A program made the position numbers and the translations under genes. A DNA stretch of 64,000 nt from Planctomycetota bacterium (GTDB lineage: Bacteria; Planctomycetota; B15-G4). This document shows, one piece after another, positions 46,763-55,809 of the stretch. Where the stretch lies: NCBI GenBank assembly GCA_029259715.1, contig JAJDEP010000005.1, positions 248,001 through 312,000 of the forward strand, given 5' to 3'. Below the pieces are notes generated by a model that made no database searches, was not told the origin of the DNA, and worked only from the letters and a program-made list of their open reading frames with translations. How positions within the stretch are numbered: position 1 is the first letter of the stretch; each line of letters starts with the position of its first letter.

Positions 46763-48466
46763 TCAGCGGGTGACCGAGAAGGCGGCCACGTTGGAGAACA
46801 TGCCGAAGTCCGGCGTATACACGCTCGCCACCTGGGCGAAGATCTCGTACTGCGCGCCGGTGTAGGGGAACGGGCCCACCAGGAAGCCGCCCGTGCCCGC
46901 GCCGGGCGCGGTGCCCTGGAGGACGATGACCAGGGTGGCGGGGTCGAGGCCGAGGCTGCCGGTGAAGCCCGGGATGGGGATGTCCGCCGGGCGGGCCGAG
47001 ATGAGCATGAACAGGCCGGTGCCCGGGAAGGCGAAGAACTCCAGCAGGAACTCCCCGCCGCCGAGGGCCTCGATCACGAGCTGGGGGCCGCCGGCGAGGC
47101 CGCCGGCGCCGTCGAGGACGGTCAGTGACCCGGCGCCGCCGATGGCCCATTCCTTGCGCCCGTCGTCGTTGCCGTCGCCCAGGGGCTGGGTCACGAGCTG
47201 GCGGGTGCGCAGCGGGGTGATGGCCATGAACTGGCCCAGGTCGCCGCCGAGTACGTAGGCCTGGCCGTCGAAGGAGCTCGCGCAGACATCCAGGGTGCCA
47301 TCGCCGTCGAGGTCGCCCAGCGTCGCCACGGACAGCATGTGACCGCCATTGATCTTGCCCACCTCGCGGCGCCAGGCCTGGATGCCGTCGCGGACCCGCA
47401 CGCCCACGATGGCGTTGTCGAACGAGCCCACGACGACGTCCCGGGCTCCCGAGGCGTCGATGTCGTGGACCGTGTCGATGCTGGTCACGTTCGAGTCGAG
47501 GAACGGGCCCTCCCACAGGGGGGAGAGGTCGGCGCCGTTGCGGGCCACCAGGCACAGCCCGGGTTGGTTGAACATGCCGACGAGCAGGTCGTCGACGCCG
47601 TCGTCGCTGATGTCGTCGATGGGCGTGACGATGGAGCCGGTGCTCGGCACCGACTCCTCGAAGATGATCTCGCCGTGGGCGCTGGACTGAATGCGCAGGA
47701 AGGGGCTGTCGTCGCCGCCCACCGAGACGAAGTCGGGCTTGGTGTCACCGTCGGCGTCCCGCCAGGGTGCGAGGTCGTAGGTGACGTCGCCCGCGGGGAA
47801 GATCCACTCGAGGTCGCCGTTGGCACCCGACAGCATGACGACGGCATCGAGGCCCCGTCCGCCCGCCACGATCACGTCGGGCACACCGTCTCCGGTGAGG
47901 TCGTCGACCCACAGCACGTCGTGCAGCGTGACCAGCGCGCCCGGCGCGAGCAGCGTGCGCCAAAGCAGCGTGCCGTCGGTGCTGTCGCGGCAGTCGACGG
48001 CGCCCCCGTTCGACTCAGGGGCGATCACCAGGCGTCCGTCGCGGTTGCCGAGCGCGTGCAGGCTGCGCAGGCCGCGGCCGGAGCGTGCGGCCCAGACCCG
48101 CTGCCCGGTGCGCCCGTCGCGCACCTCGACGTTGGGGCCGCGGTGGGCGCGGCTCGGGCCATACCCGATGGCGAGGTCGGCGGCGTCATCGCCGGTCACG
48201 TCGCCGACGTCGGCCATGGACCAGGCGTCGCGCCCGACGCTGCGCGAGAAGACCACGTCGGACAGCGCGGCGCCGGGTTCGCCGAAGGCAAAGGGTGCCG
48301 TGGGCTGAGCCAGCAACGCCTCGATGGCGGCCGGGACCTTGTCGTCCACCGCGCCGGGACCCGGGACGAGGGCGCCTGGTAGCGGAGTGCCCGGGGGCAG
48401 GGCGATGGCGGACGAAAGCGGACTGAGTCCGGCGGCGAGGATCGCGGCCAGGATCGGGGCAGGCAT
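46763..48466 (-). CDS. Secreted FG-GAP/PQQ-like propeller protein
   Basis: Protein of 567 residues from ATG at 48466 with a signal peptide (MPAPILAAILAAGLSPLSSA). Propeller units mix FG-GAP cores (DVTGDDAADLAIGYG; DLTGDGVPDVIVAGG; DGDTKPDFVSVGG; DLDGDGTLDVCASS; DGNDDGRKEWAIGG) with PQQ-type strands (DGRTGQRVWAARSG; SGANGDLEWIFPAG; RDGIQAWRREVG). The last 100 residues form a beta module ending FPYTGAQYEIFAQVAS...SVTR, distantly like the C-terminal modules of the proteins at 2180 and 58141. Function unknown, probably surface binding. Confidence 0.82.
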   Translation of the reverse strand: MPAPILAAILAAGLSPLSSAIALPPGTPLPGALVPGPGAVDDKVPAAIEALLAQPTAPFAFGEPGAALSDVVFSRSVGRDAWSMADVGDVTGDDAADLAIGYGPSRAHRGPNVEVRDGRTGQRVWAARSGRGLRSLHALGNRDGRLVIAPESNGGAVDCRDSTDGTLLWRTLLAPGALVTLHDVLWVDDLTGDGVPDVIVAGGRGLDAVVMLSGANGDLEWIFPAGDVTYDLAPWRDADGDTKPDFVSVGGDDSPFLRIQSSAHGEIIFEESVPSTGSIVTPIDDISDDGVDDLLVGMFNQPGLCLVARNGADLSPLWEGPFLDSNVTSIDTVHDIDASGARDVVVGSFDNAIVGVRVRDGIQAWRREVGKINGGHMLSVATLGDLDGDGTLDVCASSFDGQAYVLGGDLGQFMAITPLRTRQLVTQPLGDGNDDGRKEWAIGGAGSLTVLDGAGGLAGGPQLVIEALGGGEFLLEFFAFPGTGLFMLISARPADIPIPGFTGSLGLDPATLVIVLQGTAPGAGTGGFLVGPFPYTGAQYEIFAQVASVYTPDFGMFSNVAAFSVTR

Positions 48467-48529
48467 GGCGCGGGGGATCGGGGGATCGGGAGGGGAGGCC
48501 CCGAGCCGAGAGGCCGGGACGGGGCTGCT

Positions 48530-49225
48530 TCAGTCTAGTGCATCGACCAGATGTCGTCCGATCCGTATGAGGGTCGCGCCCTCCTCCACGGCCGCCTCGA
48601 AATCGTCGCTCATGCCCATGGAGAGCTCGGGGAGGGCCGGGGGCCCGCCGTGGGCCTCGCGCAGTGTGCGCAGGGCGGCGAAGACCGCGCGGCCGAGGTC
48701 GGGGTCGGGGCTCCGGGGCGCCATGGTCATGAGGCCGCGCACGCGGGCCGAGCGTAGCGCCGCCGAAGCCTCGAGGGCCGGGGCGAGGGCCTCGGGTGCC
48801 AGGCCCTGCTTGCTCGCCTCGCCGCTCACGTTCACCTGCAGCAGGATCTCGGGGGTGCGCCCGAGCTCGGCTGCGGTGCGGTCGACGCGCTGCATCAGCT
48901 CGATGCTGTCGATGCCGTGCAGTACGTCGAAGGCGGCGACCACCTTGCGCACCTTGTTCGATTGCAGCGGGCCGACGAAGTGCCAGCGGAAGTCGGACGC
49001 GAAGCCCACCATGCGCCGCAGGGCCTCCGGGATCCGGTTCTCGCCGACATGGCGGATGCCGAGGTCGCGGGCGAGGGGGAAGATCGACGGGGCGGCCGAC
49101 TTGGTCACGGCGACGACGGTCACGGCGTCCGGGTCGCGGCCCGCGCGGGTGGCCGCTTCCGAGACGGTCCTGTGCAGCGCTTTCCAGCGGGTCGCCAGGA
49201 GCGTGGCGGGCGTCGGGGTCTCCAT
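48530..49225 (-). CDS. YggS family pyridoxal-phosphate homeostasis protein
   Basis: PLP-binding TIM-barrel protein of 231 residues from ATG at 49225 that buffers free pyridoxal phosphate. The PLP lysine is in VVAVTKSAAPSIFPLA; other family blocks are HVGENRIPEALRRM, WHFVGPLQSNKVRKVV, ILLQVNVSGEASKQGL, ARVRGLMTMAP and ELSMGMSDDFEAAVEEGATL, which binds phosphate. Full length. Divergent from the PQQ-propeller gene at 49288 with a 62-bp gap. Confidence 0.93.
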   Translation of the reverse strand: METPTPATLLATRWKALHRTVSEAATRAGRDPDAVTVVAVTKSAAPSIFPLARDLGIRHVGENRIPEALRRMVGFASDFRWHFVGPLQSNKVRKVVAAFDVLHGIDSIELMQRVDRTAAELGRTPEILLQVNVSGEASKQGLAPEALAPALEASAALRSARVRGLMTMAPRSPDPDLGRAVFAALRTLREAHGGPPALPELSMGMSDDFEAAVEEGATLIRIGRHLVDALD

Positions 49226-49287
49226 GGCGGGCAGGATAGCGGCTGCGCCCTTGACCGTCTTTCGCGGCGGGGGCTACGGTCGCCCCA

Positions 49288-50430
49288 ATGAGCATCCTCT
49301 CCTGCGTCCTGCTGGCGGCCTTGGGCCCCGCATCCCTGAGCCTCACAGCTTTGTTCCCGGACCCGGCCGCGGCGCCCCTCGGGGCCGTACCGCTAGGGGC
49401 CGTGCCGCTCGCCGTCGGCGACGCCGAGCAAGGCTCGACCGCCCGTCTGATGCCGCAATGGACGGCGGCGCTCGGGCGCGCGCGCCAGGCGAGCATCGTC
49501 AGCCTGCATGAGGCCGGCGCGCAGGTGCTGGTCGCCGATGCCCGGGGCGGCGTCTCGGCCTTCGCGCTGTCCGACGGCGCCCTCGCATGGTTCATCGATC
49601 TCGGGGGGCTGCTCGAGTATGCGTCCGCCCCGTCAGCCGGCCAGGTCGTTCTGTCGGTCGGCGACCGGGTCATCGTCACCGACGCCACCCGAGGCGGGCG
49701 CCTGTTCGTCCAGCAGCAGAGATCGCCGCTGGCCCAGGCCGGTGTGAGCGATGGTGAGCGGGTCTACCTGCCGTTGCTCAGCGACGACGTCATCGTCGCC
49801 GTCGACATGGCCACGGGCCTGGAGCGCTGGACCCTGCGACTCCCTGCGCCCCTGACAGCGCCCCTGCTGCGCATTCCGGGCGGGACCCTGGTGCTCAGCC
49901 TCGCCGACGGCAGCGTGCGCGGATTCAAGCCGGAGGATCGCACAGCCCGTCAGACCTGGATCCGCCGTGAAGGCCGCGCTATCGGCACGCCCACGGTGGA
50001 GGGCAACCGTGTCTACCTGGCCACCAGCGAACGCAGTGTGAGCTGTCTCGATGGAGCCTCCGGGCGCCCGCTCTGGACGCACCGCGTCGACGCGCGGCCC
50101 CGCTCGACCCCGGTGCGGGCCGGTGACCTGTGGCTCGTGGCCACCGAGGCGGGCCTCACGGCCTTGCGAGGCTGCCCCGAGGGCAGCGCGCAGGGCTGCG
50201 CTCCGCAGGCCGTATGGCGTCTGCCCTCCTCCGGCATGCCGCTCGGCGGTGCCGCCGGGTTGGCGCTGGTGCGGGGCGCCGACGGTCGCACCGAAACCTA
50301 CGGGCTCGAGGACGGGGCGGCGCGTCCCGTCGCGGCGCCGGCGGACGTGCCCGACTGGCGGCCGCTCGGCCCGCAGCGGGTGGGCGCGCTGCAGGGCGAC
50401 CGGCTCCGGGTGTGGAGCCTGACCCGCTAG
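49288..50430 (+). CDS. Secreted PQQ-like beta-propeller protein
   Basis: Protein of 380 residues from ATG at 49288. The N-terminus is a signal peptide (MSILSCVLLAALGPASLSL). Repeats of the PQQ/BamB type include VLVADARGGVSAFALSDGAL, IVAVDMATGLERWTLRLPAP, VYLATSERSVSCLDGASGRP and LVATEAGLTALRGCPEGSAQ, each ending in an aromatic-rich WxL or LWTH element. Seven to eight blades would fit. BamB-like scaffolding of the outer membrane is possible but the neighbours give no support. The stop overlaps that of the convergent SGNH gene (CTAG at 50427-50430). Confidence 0.78.
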   Translation: MSILSCVLLAALGPASLSLTALFPDPAAAPLGAVPLGAVPLAVGDAEQGSTARLMPQWTAALGRARQASIVSLHEAGAQVLVADARGGVSAFALSDGALAWFIDLGGLLEYASAPSAGQVVLSVGDRVIVTDATRGGRLFVQQQRSPLAQAGVSDGERVYLPLLSDDVIVAVDMATGLERWTLRLPAPLTAPLLRIPGGTLVLSLADGSVRGFKPEDRTARQTWIRREGRAIGTPTVEGNRVYLATSERSVSCLDGASGRPLWTHRVDARPRSTPVRAGDLWLVATEAGLTALRGCPEGSAQGCAPQAVWRLPSSGMPLGGAAGLALVRGADGRTETYGLEDGAARPVAAPADVPDWRPLGPQRVGALQGDRLRVWSLTR

Positions 50431-51518
50431 CGACTCGCCGCGGGCGGCTCCGGCAAGAGCCAGCCCTGCTCCTCGATGTGGGCGTGGATCGTCTCGGCGG
50501 CCATGCGGTGGGCCTCGGGATTGGGATGGGCATTGTGCGGGTGCACGCGAAGTGCCTCCACATCCGCATCGATGAACGTGGGCTCGAGGTCGAGTACGTC
50601 GATGCCCTCGTCGTCGCAGAAGGTGAGGACCTGGGTGTAGGCCTGATGCGTGGCGAGCCCCTCCGTCCCGAGGAACAGGGACGGGTAGAGCACCACCAGG
50701 AAGTCGATGCCGACGTTCGCCAGCTGGTCGCGCATATGGAGCAAGGCGTTGCGCCCGGTGCGCCACGCGGGATGGTCGTTGGCGTAGAGGCGCTCGTGGC
50801 TGTTCAGGTTGTGGGACCGCAGACGCGGCTTGACGAAGACCTTGACCACGAGGCGCATCAACTCCGAACCCTCCAGCAGGCTGCCGGGCCGCTCGGCCAT
50901 GCTCAGCTGCGTGACCCAGTCGGGGAGGGGCGCCATGATCTCATCGGCGATCTTGCCGGGGATCGCGAGGTCATTCACGTACCAGCACAGGACCACGAGA
51001 TCGGGGTGGTAGTCGAGGGCGCGGTGCTCGAGGGTCCAGGCGTGCTGCAGAATGTCGTGGCCGGGCACGCCGAAGTTGAGCACCTCCACGCCGGGGCGGT
51101 CGTCGTCCGACGCGCGTTGCCAGGCGGCGCGCATCTGGGCCGGCCAGGTCTCGTCGTCACCCACGCCGCTCCCGAAGGTGAAGGAGTCACCCAGGACGGC
51201 GATGCGGGGACGCGACGTGCGCCGCAGCAACGGCGCCAGGGGGCCCCGCCGTCCGTGCGCATTGATGTTGTGCTCGACGACCAGCGGCGCCGAGCCGTCG
51301 GCATGCGGGTAGGTGACCGTCCAGCGCGCGCCGGGTGAGTTCTCGACCCGCTGCCGCGGATCCTCCGTGGCGCGCACCGGCCGGTTGACCTGGATCGGCC
51401 GTGCCGGGGGCGCGATCTGCAGCCCGCGCACGATCAGCTCGCCGCCGAGCAGGCCCGCCAGGGTGCCCCCGAGGATCAGGGCGAGCCGCTGGAGCCACCG
51501 CAGCGCTGCCCGGCTCAT
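50427..51518 (-). CDS. Membrane-anchored SGNH/GDSL-type hydrolase
   Basis: Esterase-like protein of 363 residues from ATG at 51518, which overlaps the tilS stop. An N-terminal helix (LILGGTLAGLLGGELIVRGL) anchors it. Block I is IAVLGDSFTFGSGVGDDETW with the nucleophile Ser, block II has LNFGVPGHDILQHA, block III LVVLCWYVNDL with Asn, and the last block HPHNAHPNPEAHRMAAETI with the catalytic His. Substrates may be acylated glycans or lipids; O-acetyl esterase of surface polysaccharides is one possibility. It is translationally coupled to tilS, a link without obvious logic. Confidence 0.8.
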   Translation of the reverse strand: MSRAALRWLQRLALILGGTLAGLLGGELIVRGLQIAPPARPIQVNRPVRATEDPRQRVENSPGARWTVTYPHADGSAPLVVEHNINAHGRRGPLAPLLRRTSRPRIAVLGDSFTFGSGVGDDETWPAQMRAAWQRASDDDRPGVEVLNFGVPGHDILQHAWTLEHRALDYHPDLVVLCWYVNDLAIPGKIADEIMAPLPDWVTQLSMAERPGSLLEGSELMRLVVKVFVKPRLRSHNLNSHERLYANDHPAWRTGRNALLHMRDQLANVGIDFLVVLYPSLFLGTEGLATHQAYTQVLTFCDDEGIDVLDLEPTFIDADVEALRVHPHNAHPNPEAHRMAAETIHAHIEEQGWLLPEPPAASR

Positions 51519-52699
51519 CGGTGCCAGGCCGAAGCGGCGAGGGCCGTGAGGGCGCGGGCGGCGGATGAGACGGCCCGCGGCGGCTCGTCCAGCAGGTGCA
51601 GGCCGGCTGACGAGACCAGGGCTGACAAAGGTTCCGGCTGGGCCGGCAGGTGCAGGGCGCCCGAACCAGCCCGCAACGCGCGGTCGAGCCGTTCGAGGAC
51701 GGTGGCCCGCGGGTCGAGGCGCCGCGGGCGCGCGAGGCACAGGCCCAGGAGACGCAGCAACTCCGCGCGGTGCTCGTCGGCGTCGTCGTCGGTTCCCGGC
51801 GTCCAGGCCCGGGATGCGACGAGGGTGCCGAGCCCGTCGGGCCCCACGTCGCGCTCGAGACGGGACGCCAGCGTCTGGCGGCGTCGCAGGATGCGCTCAC
51901 GGGCGGCGCACCGCTGGCGGTGCAACTCGGCGCGGCGTGCGTCGCCGCCTTCCCCCGACAGTTCGGCACGCACGGCGTTGCGCGGGATGGTGAGGTCGGC
52001 GTTGCTGGCGTCGTCCCGCACGGGCAGGCCGTGCCGGTGGCGGTAGTCGGACAGATCCGCTCGCCCGAGGGCGTGACCGTCCGGGGTGCGTGCCAGCAAG
52101 AAGGGTCGCACGAGCAGCGGCGTGCCCGCGCCGGGGGTGAGATGGTCGACCACGTCGAGCGGGCGGCGGGCGGGCATGCCGGCCTGGGCGAGGTCGCCGT
52201 GGTGGCCGCGCTGCGTCCTCAGCGCGATGGTCTCGAGGTCGTCATCGTCGTGGTGGGCGAGCAGCAGCGCGCAGGCTCCCAGGGATAGGGCTGTCTGCCG
52301 GAAGGCGGCGTAACGTCGTCGGCGCGCCGACGTCTCGGTCCGCGCGTCACCCGGGCCCTCGGGCGGGGCGGGGACGACGGAGGCCGGGAGGCCCAGGGTC
52401 GCGGCGAGTTGCTCCACGGCGCGCGCGTCCGCACCCGATTCCGGGCGCAGGCCGTGATCGACGTGGACCACGTGGAAGGCCGTCCCCGTGCCGCAGGCGG
52501 CCGCCGCCCTCAGCATGGCGGTGCTGTCGGAGCCGCCTGAGACGCCCAGGAGCACCGGTCCGGCCCCGTGCGGGAGTGCACAGCGGACGACGTGCGCGAG
52601 CGCCTCCTCGACCGGATGGAGGCCGCCGGCCGGGGCGGGTGCCCGAGCCGCCGAAGCGGCCGCGGACGCGACCGAGGCGGTGGGGAGCGGGCGGGGCAT
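51515..52699 (-). CDS. tilS: tRNA(Ile)-lysidine synthetase
   Basis: Converts C34 of tRNA-Ile(CAU) to lysidine, an essential decoding step. ATG at 52699 gives 394 residues. The PP-loop SGGSDSTAMLRAAAACG and HVDHGLRPESGADARAVEQL are diagnostic, with LLAHHDDDDLET (usually HxxDDQxET) and RPFLLARTPDGHALGRADL in the core. The N-terminal 25 residues are Ala/Pro-rich, and the C-terminal substrate domain (residues 260-394) is shortened compared with E. coli TilS. Confidence 0.9.
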   Translation of the reverse strand: MPRPLPTASVASAAASAARAPAPAGGLHPVEEALAHVVRCALPHGAGPVLLGVSGGSDSTAMLRAAAACGTGTAFHVVHVDHGLRPESGADARAVEQLAATLGLPASVVPAPPEGPGDARTETSARRRRYAAFRQTALSLGACALLLAHHDDDDLETIALRTQRGHHGDLAQAGMPARRPLDVVDHLTPGAGTPLLVRPFLLARTPDGHALGRADLSDYRHRHGLPVRDDASNADLTIPRNAVRAELSGEGGDARRAELHRQRCAARERILRRRQTLASRLERDVGPDGLGTLVASRAWTPGTDDDADEHRAELLRLLGLCLARPRRLDPRATVLERLDRALRAGSGALHLPAQPEPLSALVSSAGLHLLDEPPRAVSSAARALTALAASAWHR

Positions 52700-52742
52700 G
52701 GCGGCGGGTCATCCTAGCCGCCCTTCGCGAGCATGGGCTCCC

Positions 52743-52771
52743 TTTCGGTGGCTCTCCGTGCGCAGTAGACT
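52743..52771 (+). promoter_or_regulatory. Weak candidate gap promoter
   Basis: TAGACT at 52766-52771 is a plausible -10, the same hexamer as before the tRNA gene. TTTCGG, 17 bases upstream, is a poor -35. The gap ATG at 52811 has AGGAG seven bases upstream. Confidence 0.25.
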
Positions 52772-52810
52772 GCGACCCCTTTTCGCTACGGTTGCCAAGG
52801 AGACCCCCCG

Positions 52811-53815
52811 ATGGCCATCAAGCTTGGAATCAACGGCTTCGGCCGCATCGGTCGCGCAGTGTTCCGCATCGCGGAGCAGCGTGACGACATGGAAGTCGTG
52901 CTGATCAACGACCTGGCGCCGCCGCAGGCGCTGGCCCATCTGCTCAAGTACGACACGGTCATGGGCCGCCTGCCGGCCGAGGTGAAGGGCGCCGAAGGGG
53001 CCATCACCGTCGGTGGTCGCACGGTGCAGGTCACTGCCGAGCGCGATCCGGCCAACCTGCCCTGGGGTTCGGTGGGCGTTGACTTCGTGGTCGAGGCCAC
53101 CGGCATCTTCCGCGAGCGCGCGCAGATCGCGAAGCACCTCGAGGCCGGGGCGCCCAAGGTGATCCTCACGGTGCCATCGAAGGACGAGATCGACGCGACC
53201 ATCGTCCTGGGCGTGAACGACGACGCCCTCAAGGCCGAGCACAAGATCATCTCGAATGCCTCGTGCACGACCAACTGCCTGGCGCCCATCGCCAAGGTGC
53301 TGCACGACAACTTCGGCATCGAGTCGGGCCTGATGACGACCATCCACGCCTACACCAACGACCAGAACGTGGCCGACCAGATCCACAAGGACATGCGTCG
53401 GGCCCGCGCGGCCGCCCAGAACATCATCCCCACCACGACGGGCGCGGCGAAGGCCGTGGGCAAGGTCATCCCTGAGCTGAACGGCAAGCTCGACGGCATG
53501 GCCATGCGCGTGCCGGTGATCAACGGGTCGGTGGTCGACCTGGTCTGCGACCTGGAGAACGACGCCACGAGGGATGACATCAACGCGGCCATGCAGGCCG
53601 CCGCCGAGGGGCCCATGAAGGGCTACCTCTGCTACACCGAGGACCCCATCGTCTCCAGCGACATCATCGGCGACCCCCACAGCTCCATCGTGGACGGCCT
53701 CTCGACCATGGTCATCGACGGGGATGTGGCCAAGGTCATCTCCTGGTACGACAACGAGTGGGGCTACAGCAACCGCGTCTGCGACTTGCTGGCCAAGGCT
53801 CACGCCCTCGGTTAA
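52811..53815 (+). CDS. gap: Glyceraldehyde-3-phosphate dehydrogenase
   Basis: Glycolytic enzyme of 334 residues from ATG at 52811. [20 protein letters not shown] binds NAD; the active site [20 protein letters not shown] holds the catalytic Cys; [20 protein letters not shown] and [15 protein letters not shown] are conserved. It opens a four-gene cluster gap-pgk-rpe-accD, all on the same strand with short gaps. The N-terminal cofactor site has DL in the loop after the first Rossmann turn ([10 protein letters not shown]), typical of NAD preference. Confidence 0.97.
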   Translation: MAIKLGINGFGRIGRAVFRIAEQRDDMEVVLINDLAPPQALAHLLKYDTVMGRLPAEVKGAEGAITVGGRTVQVTAERDPANLPWGSVGVDFVVEATGIFRERAQIAKHLEAGAPKVILTVPSKDEIDATIVLGVNDDALKAEHKIISNASCTTNCLAPIAKVLHDNFGIESGLMTTIHAYTNDQNVADQIHKDMRRARAAAQNIIPTTTGAAKAVGKVIPELNGKLDGMAMRVPVINGSVVDLVCDLENDATRDDINAAMQAAAEGPMKGYLCYTEDPIVSSDIIGDPHSSIVDGLSTMVIDGDVAKVISWYDNEWGYSNRVCDLLAKAHALG

Positions 53816-53833
53816 TCCTGCGGGAAGCGGATC

Positions 53834-55024
53834 ATGAGCTGGCGCGCCGTCGATGAACTGGACGTGGCCGGCCGCACGGTGCTGGTGCGGCTCGACCTGA
53901 ATGTACCCCTCGCTGTCGGCGAGGACGGTCTCGTCATCACCGACGACCTGCGCATCCGGGCGGCTTTGCCCACGGTGCGTTCCATCGTCGAGCGGGGCGG
54001 CACGGCCGTGTGCATGAGCCACCTCGGTCGTCCCCAGGGCGTCGATGCGGGGCTGCGCCTGGCCCCGGTCGCCGCGCGCATGGCGGAGCTGCTCGAGCGG
54101 CCGGTGACGGCGTTGCAGGAGGTCATCGGCGACGACGTCTCGGCGGTGGTGGCGTCGCTTCCGCCGGGCTCCGTGGCGTTGCTCGAAAATCTGCGCTTCG
54201 ATCCGGGCGAGAAGGCCAACGATCCGGAGTTCGCGGCGGCGCTGGCGGCCCTCGGGGACGCCTACGTGAACGACGCCTTCGGGACGGCGCATCGGGCCCA
54301 CGCCTCGGTGGTGGGCATCCCGGCGCGGCTGGGCCCGGCCAACACGGCGGCGGGGTTCCTGCTCTCGCAGGAGCTGCGCGCCTTCGACCGCGTGCTCACC
54401 GAGCCGCGGCGACCGCTCGTGGCGATCCTGGGCGGGGCCAAGGTGTCGGACAAGCTCGCCGTGGTGCGCAACCTGCTCGCGCGGGTCGACACGGTCATGG
54501 TGGGCGGCGCCATGGCGTACACCTTCCTCGCAGCGCGCGGCGATAGCATCGGCGCCTCGCGGGTCGAGGCCGAGTTCCTCGATGAGTGCCGCGGCGTCAT
54601 GGCGGCGGCCGCCGAGCAGGGCGTCGACCTGCTGCTGCCCGTGGACCACCGCTGCGCGCCGTCGTTCGACTCGGACGAGGCCCGAGAGGTGGAGGGGGCC
54701 ATCCCCGACGGACTCATGGGACTCGACATCGGTCCGGCCACCGAGGCGCTCTACGCCGACCGGGTGGCCTCGGCCGGAACGGTGGTGTGGAACGGTCCCA
54801 TGGGGGTTTTCGAGCGGCCGGCCTATGCGTCGGGCACCCGGGCCGTGGCCCTCGCGGTGGCCGCCACCGAGGCCTACACGGTGGTCGGTGGGGGCGACAG
54901 CGCGGCCGCCATCAAGGCCTTCGGGCTCAGCGACCAGGTCGACCACGTCTCGACGGGCGGCGGGGCCTCCCTCGAACTGCTCGAGGGCAAGCAGCTGCCG
55001 GGGATCGTCGCGCTCCAGGGCTGA
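53834..55024 (+). CDS. pgk: Phosphoglycerate kinase
   Basis: Second substrate-level phosphorylation partner of Gap, 396 residues, ATG at 53834, 18 bases after gap. Signatures are RTVLVRLDLNVPLAVG, CMSHLGRPQGVDAGLRLAPV, LENLRFDPGEKANDPEF, DAFGTAHRAHASVVG, ILGGAKVSDKLAVV, MVGGAMAYTFLAARG, VWNGPMGVFERPAYASGTRA and VGGGDSAAAIKAFG. It is complete; both lobes are of normal size. Confidence 0.97.
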   Translation: MSWRAVDELDVAGRTVLVRLDLNVPLAVGEDGLVITDDLRIRAALPTVRSIVERGGTAVCMSHLGRPQGVDAGLRLAPVAARMAELLERPVTALQEVIGDDVSAVVASLPPGSVALLENLRFDPGEKANDPEFAAALAALGDAYVNDAFGTAHRAHASVVGIPARLGPANTAAGFLLSQELRAFDRVLTEPRRPLVAILGGAKVSDKLAVVRNLLARVDTVMVGGAMAYTFLAARGDSIGASRVEAEFLDECRGVMAAAAEQGVDLLLPVDHRCAPSFDSDEAREVEGAIPDGLMGLDIGPATEALYADRVASAGTVVWNGPMGVFERPAYASGTRAVALAVAATEAYTVVGGGDSAAAIKAFGLSDQVDHVSTGGGASLELLEGKQLPGIVALQG

Positions 55025-55113
55025 GCCGGCCGGGTTCCGGGCGGACGGTCGGTGGGGAGTCCGCGCCCCGACACCGGTGGCATCGGCGCGAGCGCGGTGC
55101 GAGGATGGGAGCC

Positions 55114-55809
55114 ATGGACGTGCCCGCCGTGAAGATCGCCCCGTCGCTGCTGTCGGCGGACTTCGTCAACCTCGCCCGCGACGTGGCGGCCGTCGAGGCG
55201 GCCGGCGCCGACTGGTTGCACGTCGACGTGATGGACGGACATTTCGTGCCCAACCTCACCATCGGCCTGCCGGTGGTGAAGGCGCTCAAGCGCACGGCCA
55301 CCCGCCCGCTCGACGTGCACATCATGATCAGCAACCCGTCCGAGTTCGCGGGAAGATACGTCGAGGCCGGCGCCGACGTGCTGACCTGCCATTTGGAGAC
55401 CTTCGCCGCGGGCGGCGGTGGCCCCGAGACCCTCGCCGCCGTCCGTGACGCGGGAGGACGCGCCGGCCTCTCGGTGAATCCCGAGACGGACGTCGCGCCC
55501 GTGCGGGACCTGCTCGATCACTGCGACATGGTTTTGATCATGAGCGTGCACCCGGGCTTCGGCGGCCAGAAGTTCATGCCGGAGGTGCTGCCCAAGATCG
55601 AGGCCCTGCGGTCGTGGGGCTTCGCCGGCGACATCGAGATCGACGGGGGCATCACCCCCGACACCATCGGCGACGCCGCGGCCGCGGGCGCCAACGTCTT
55701 CGTGTCCGGGTCGGGCGTGTTCAAGAGCGACGACTGGGCCGGCACCATCGCCACCATGCGCGCGACCGCCGAGTCGCGCCTCGCCGCAGCCGGACTGCAG
55801 ACCGCCTGA
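55114..55809 (+). CDS. rpe: Ribulose-phosphate 3-epimerase
   Basis: Interconverts ribulose 5-phosphate and xylulose 5-phosphate; it complements rpiB at 34993. ATG at 55114 is chosen because GAGG at 55101-55104 gives a nine-base spacing; ATG at 55105 abuts that sequence. The protein has 231 residues: KIAPSLLSADFVNLARDV, WLHVDVMDGHFVPNLTIGLP, HIMISNPSEFAGRYVEAGAD, MSVHPGFGGQKFMPEVLPKI and EIDGGITPDTIGDAAAAGA, with metal ligands His, Asp, His, Asp in these blocks. The stop TGA shares bases with the accD ATG (TGATG). Confidence 0.94.
   Translation: MDVPAVKIAPSLLSADFVNLARDVAAVEAAGADWLHVDVMDGHFVPNLTIGLPVVKALKRTATRPLDVHIMISNPSEFAGRYVEAGADVLTCHLETFAAGGGGPETLAAVRDAGGRAGLSVNPETDVAPVRDLLDHCDMVLIMSVHPGFGGQKFMPEVLPKIEALRSWGFAGDIEIDGGITPDTIGDAAAAGANVFVSGSGVFKSDDWAGTIATMRATAESRLAAAGLQTA

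Noticed and set aside
46617..47555. Long N-terminal extension of purN
   Set aside because: The extension is the shadow of the FG-GAP gene; GTG at 46616 has GGAGG at proper spacing and starts the family homology.
53263..53475. Small open frames inside gap, pgk and accD
   Set aside because: They lack ribosome-binding sites and lie wholly inside conserved enzymes.
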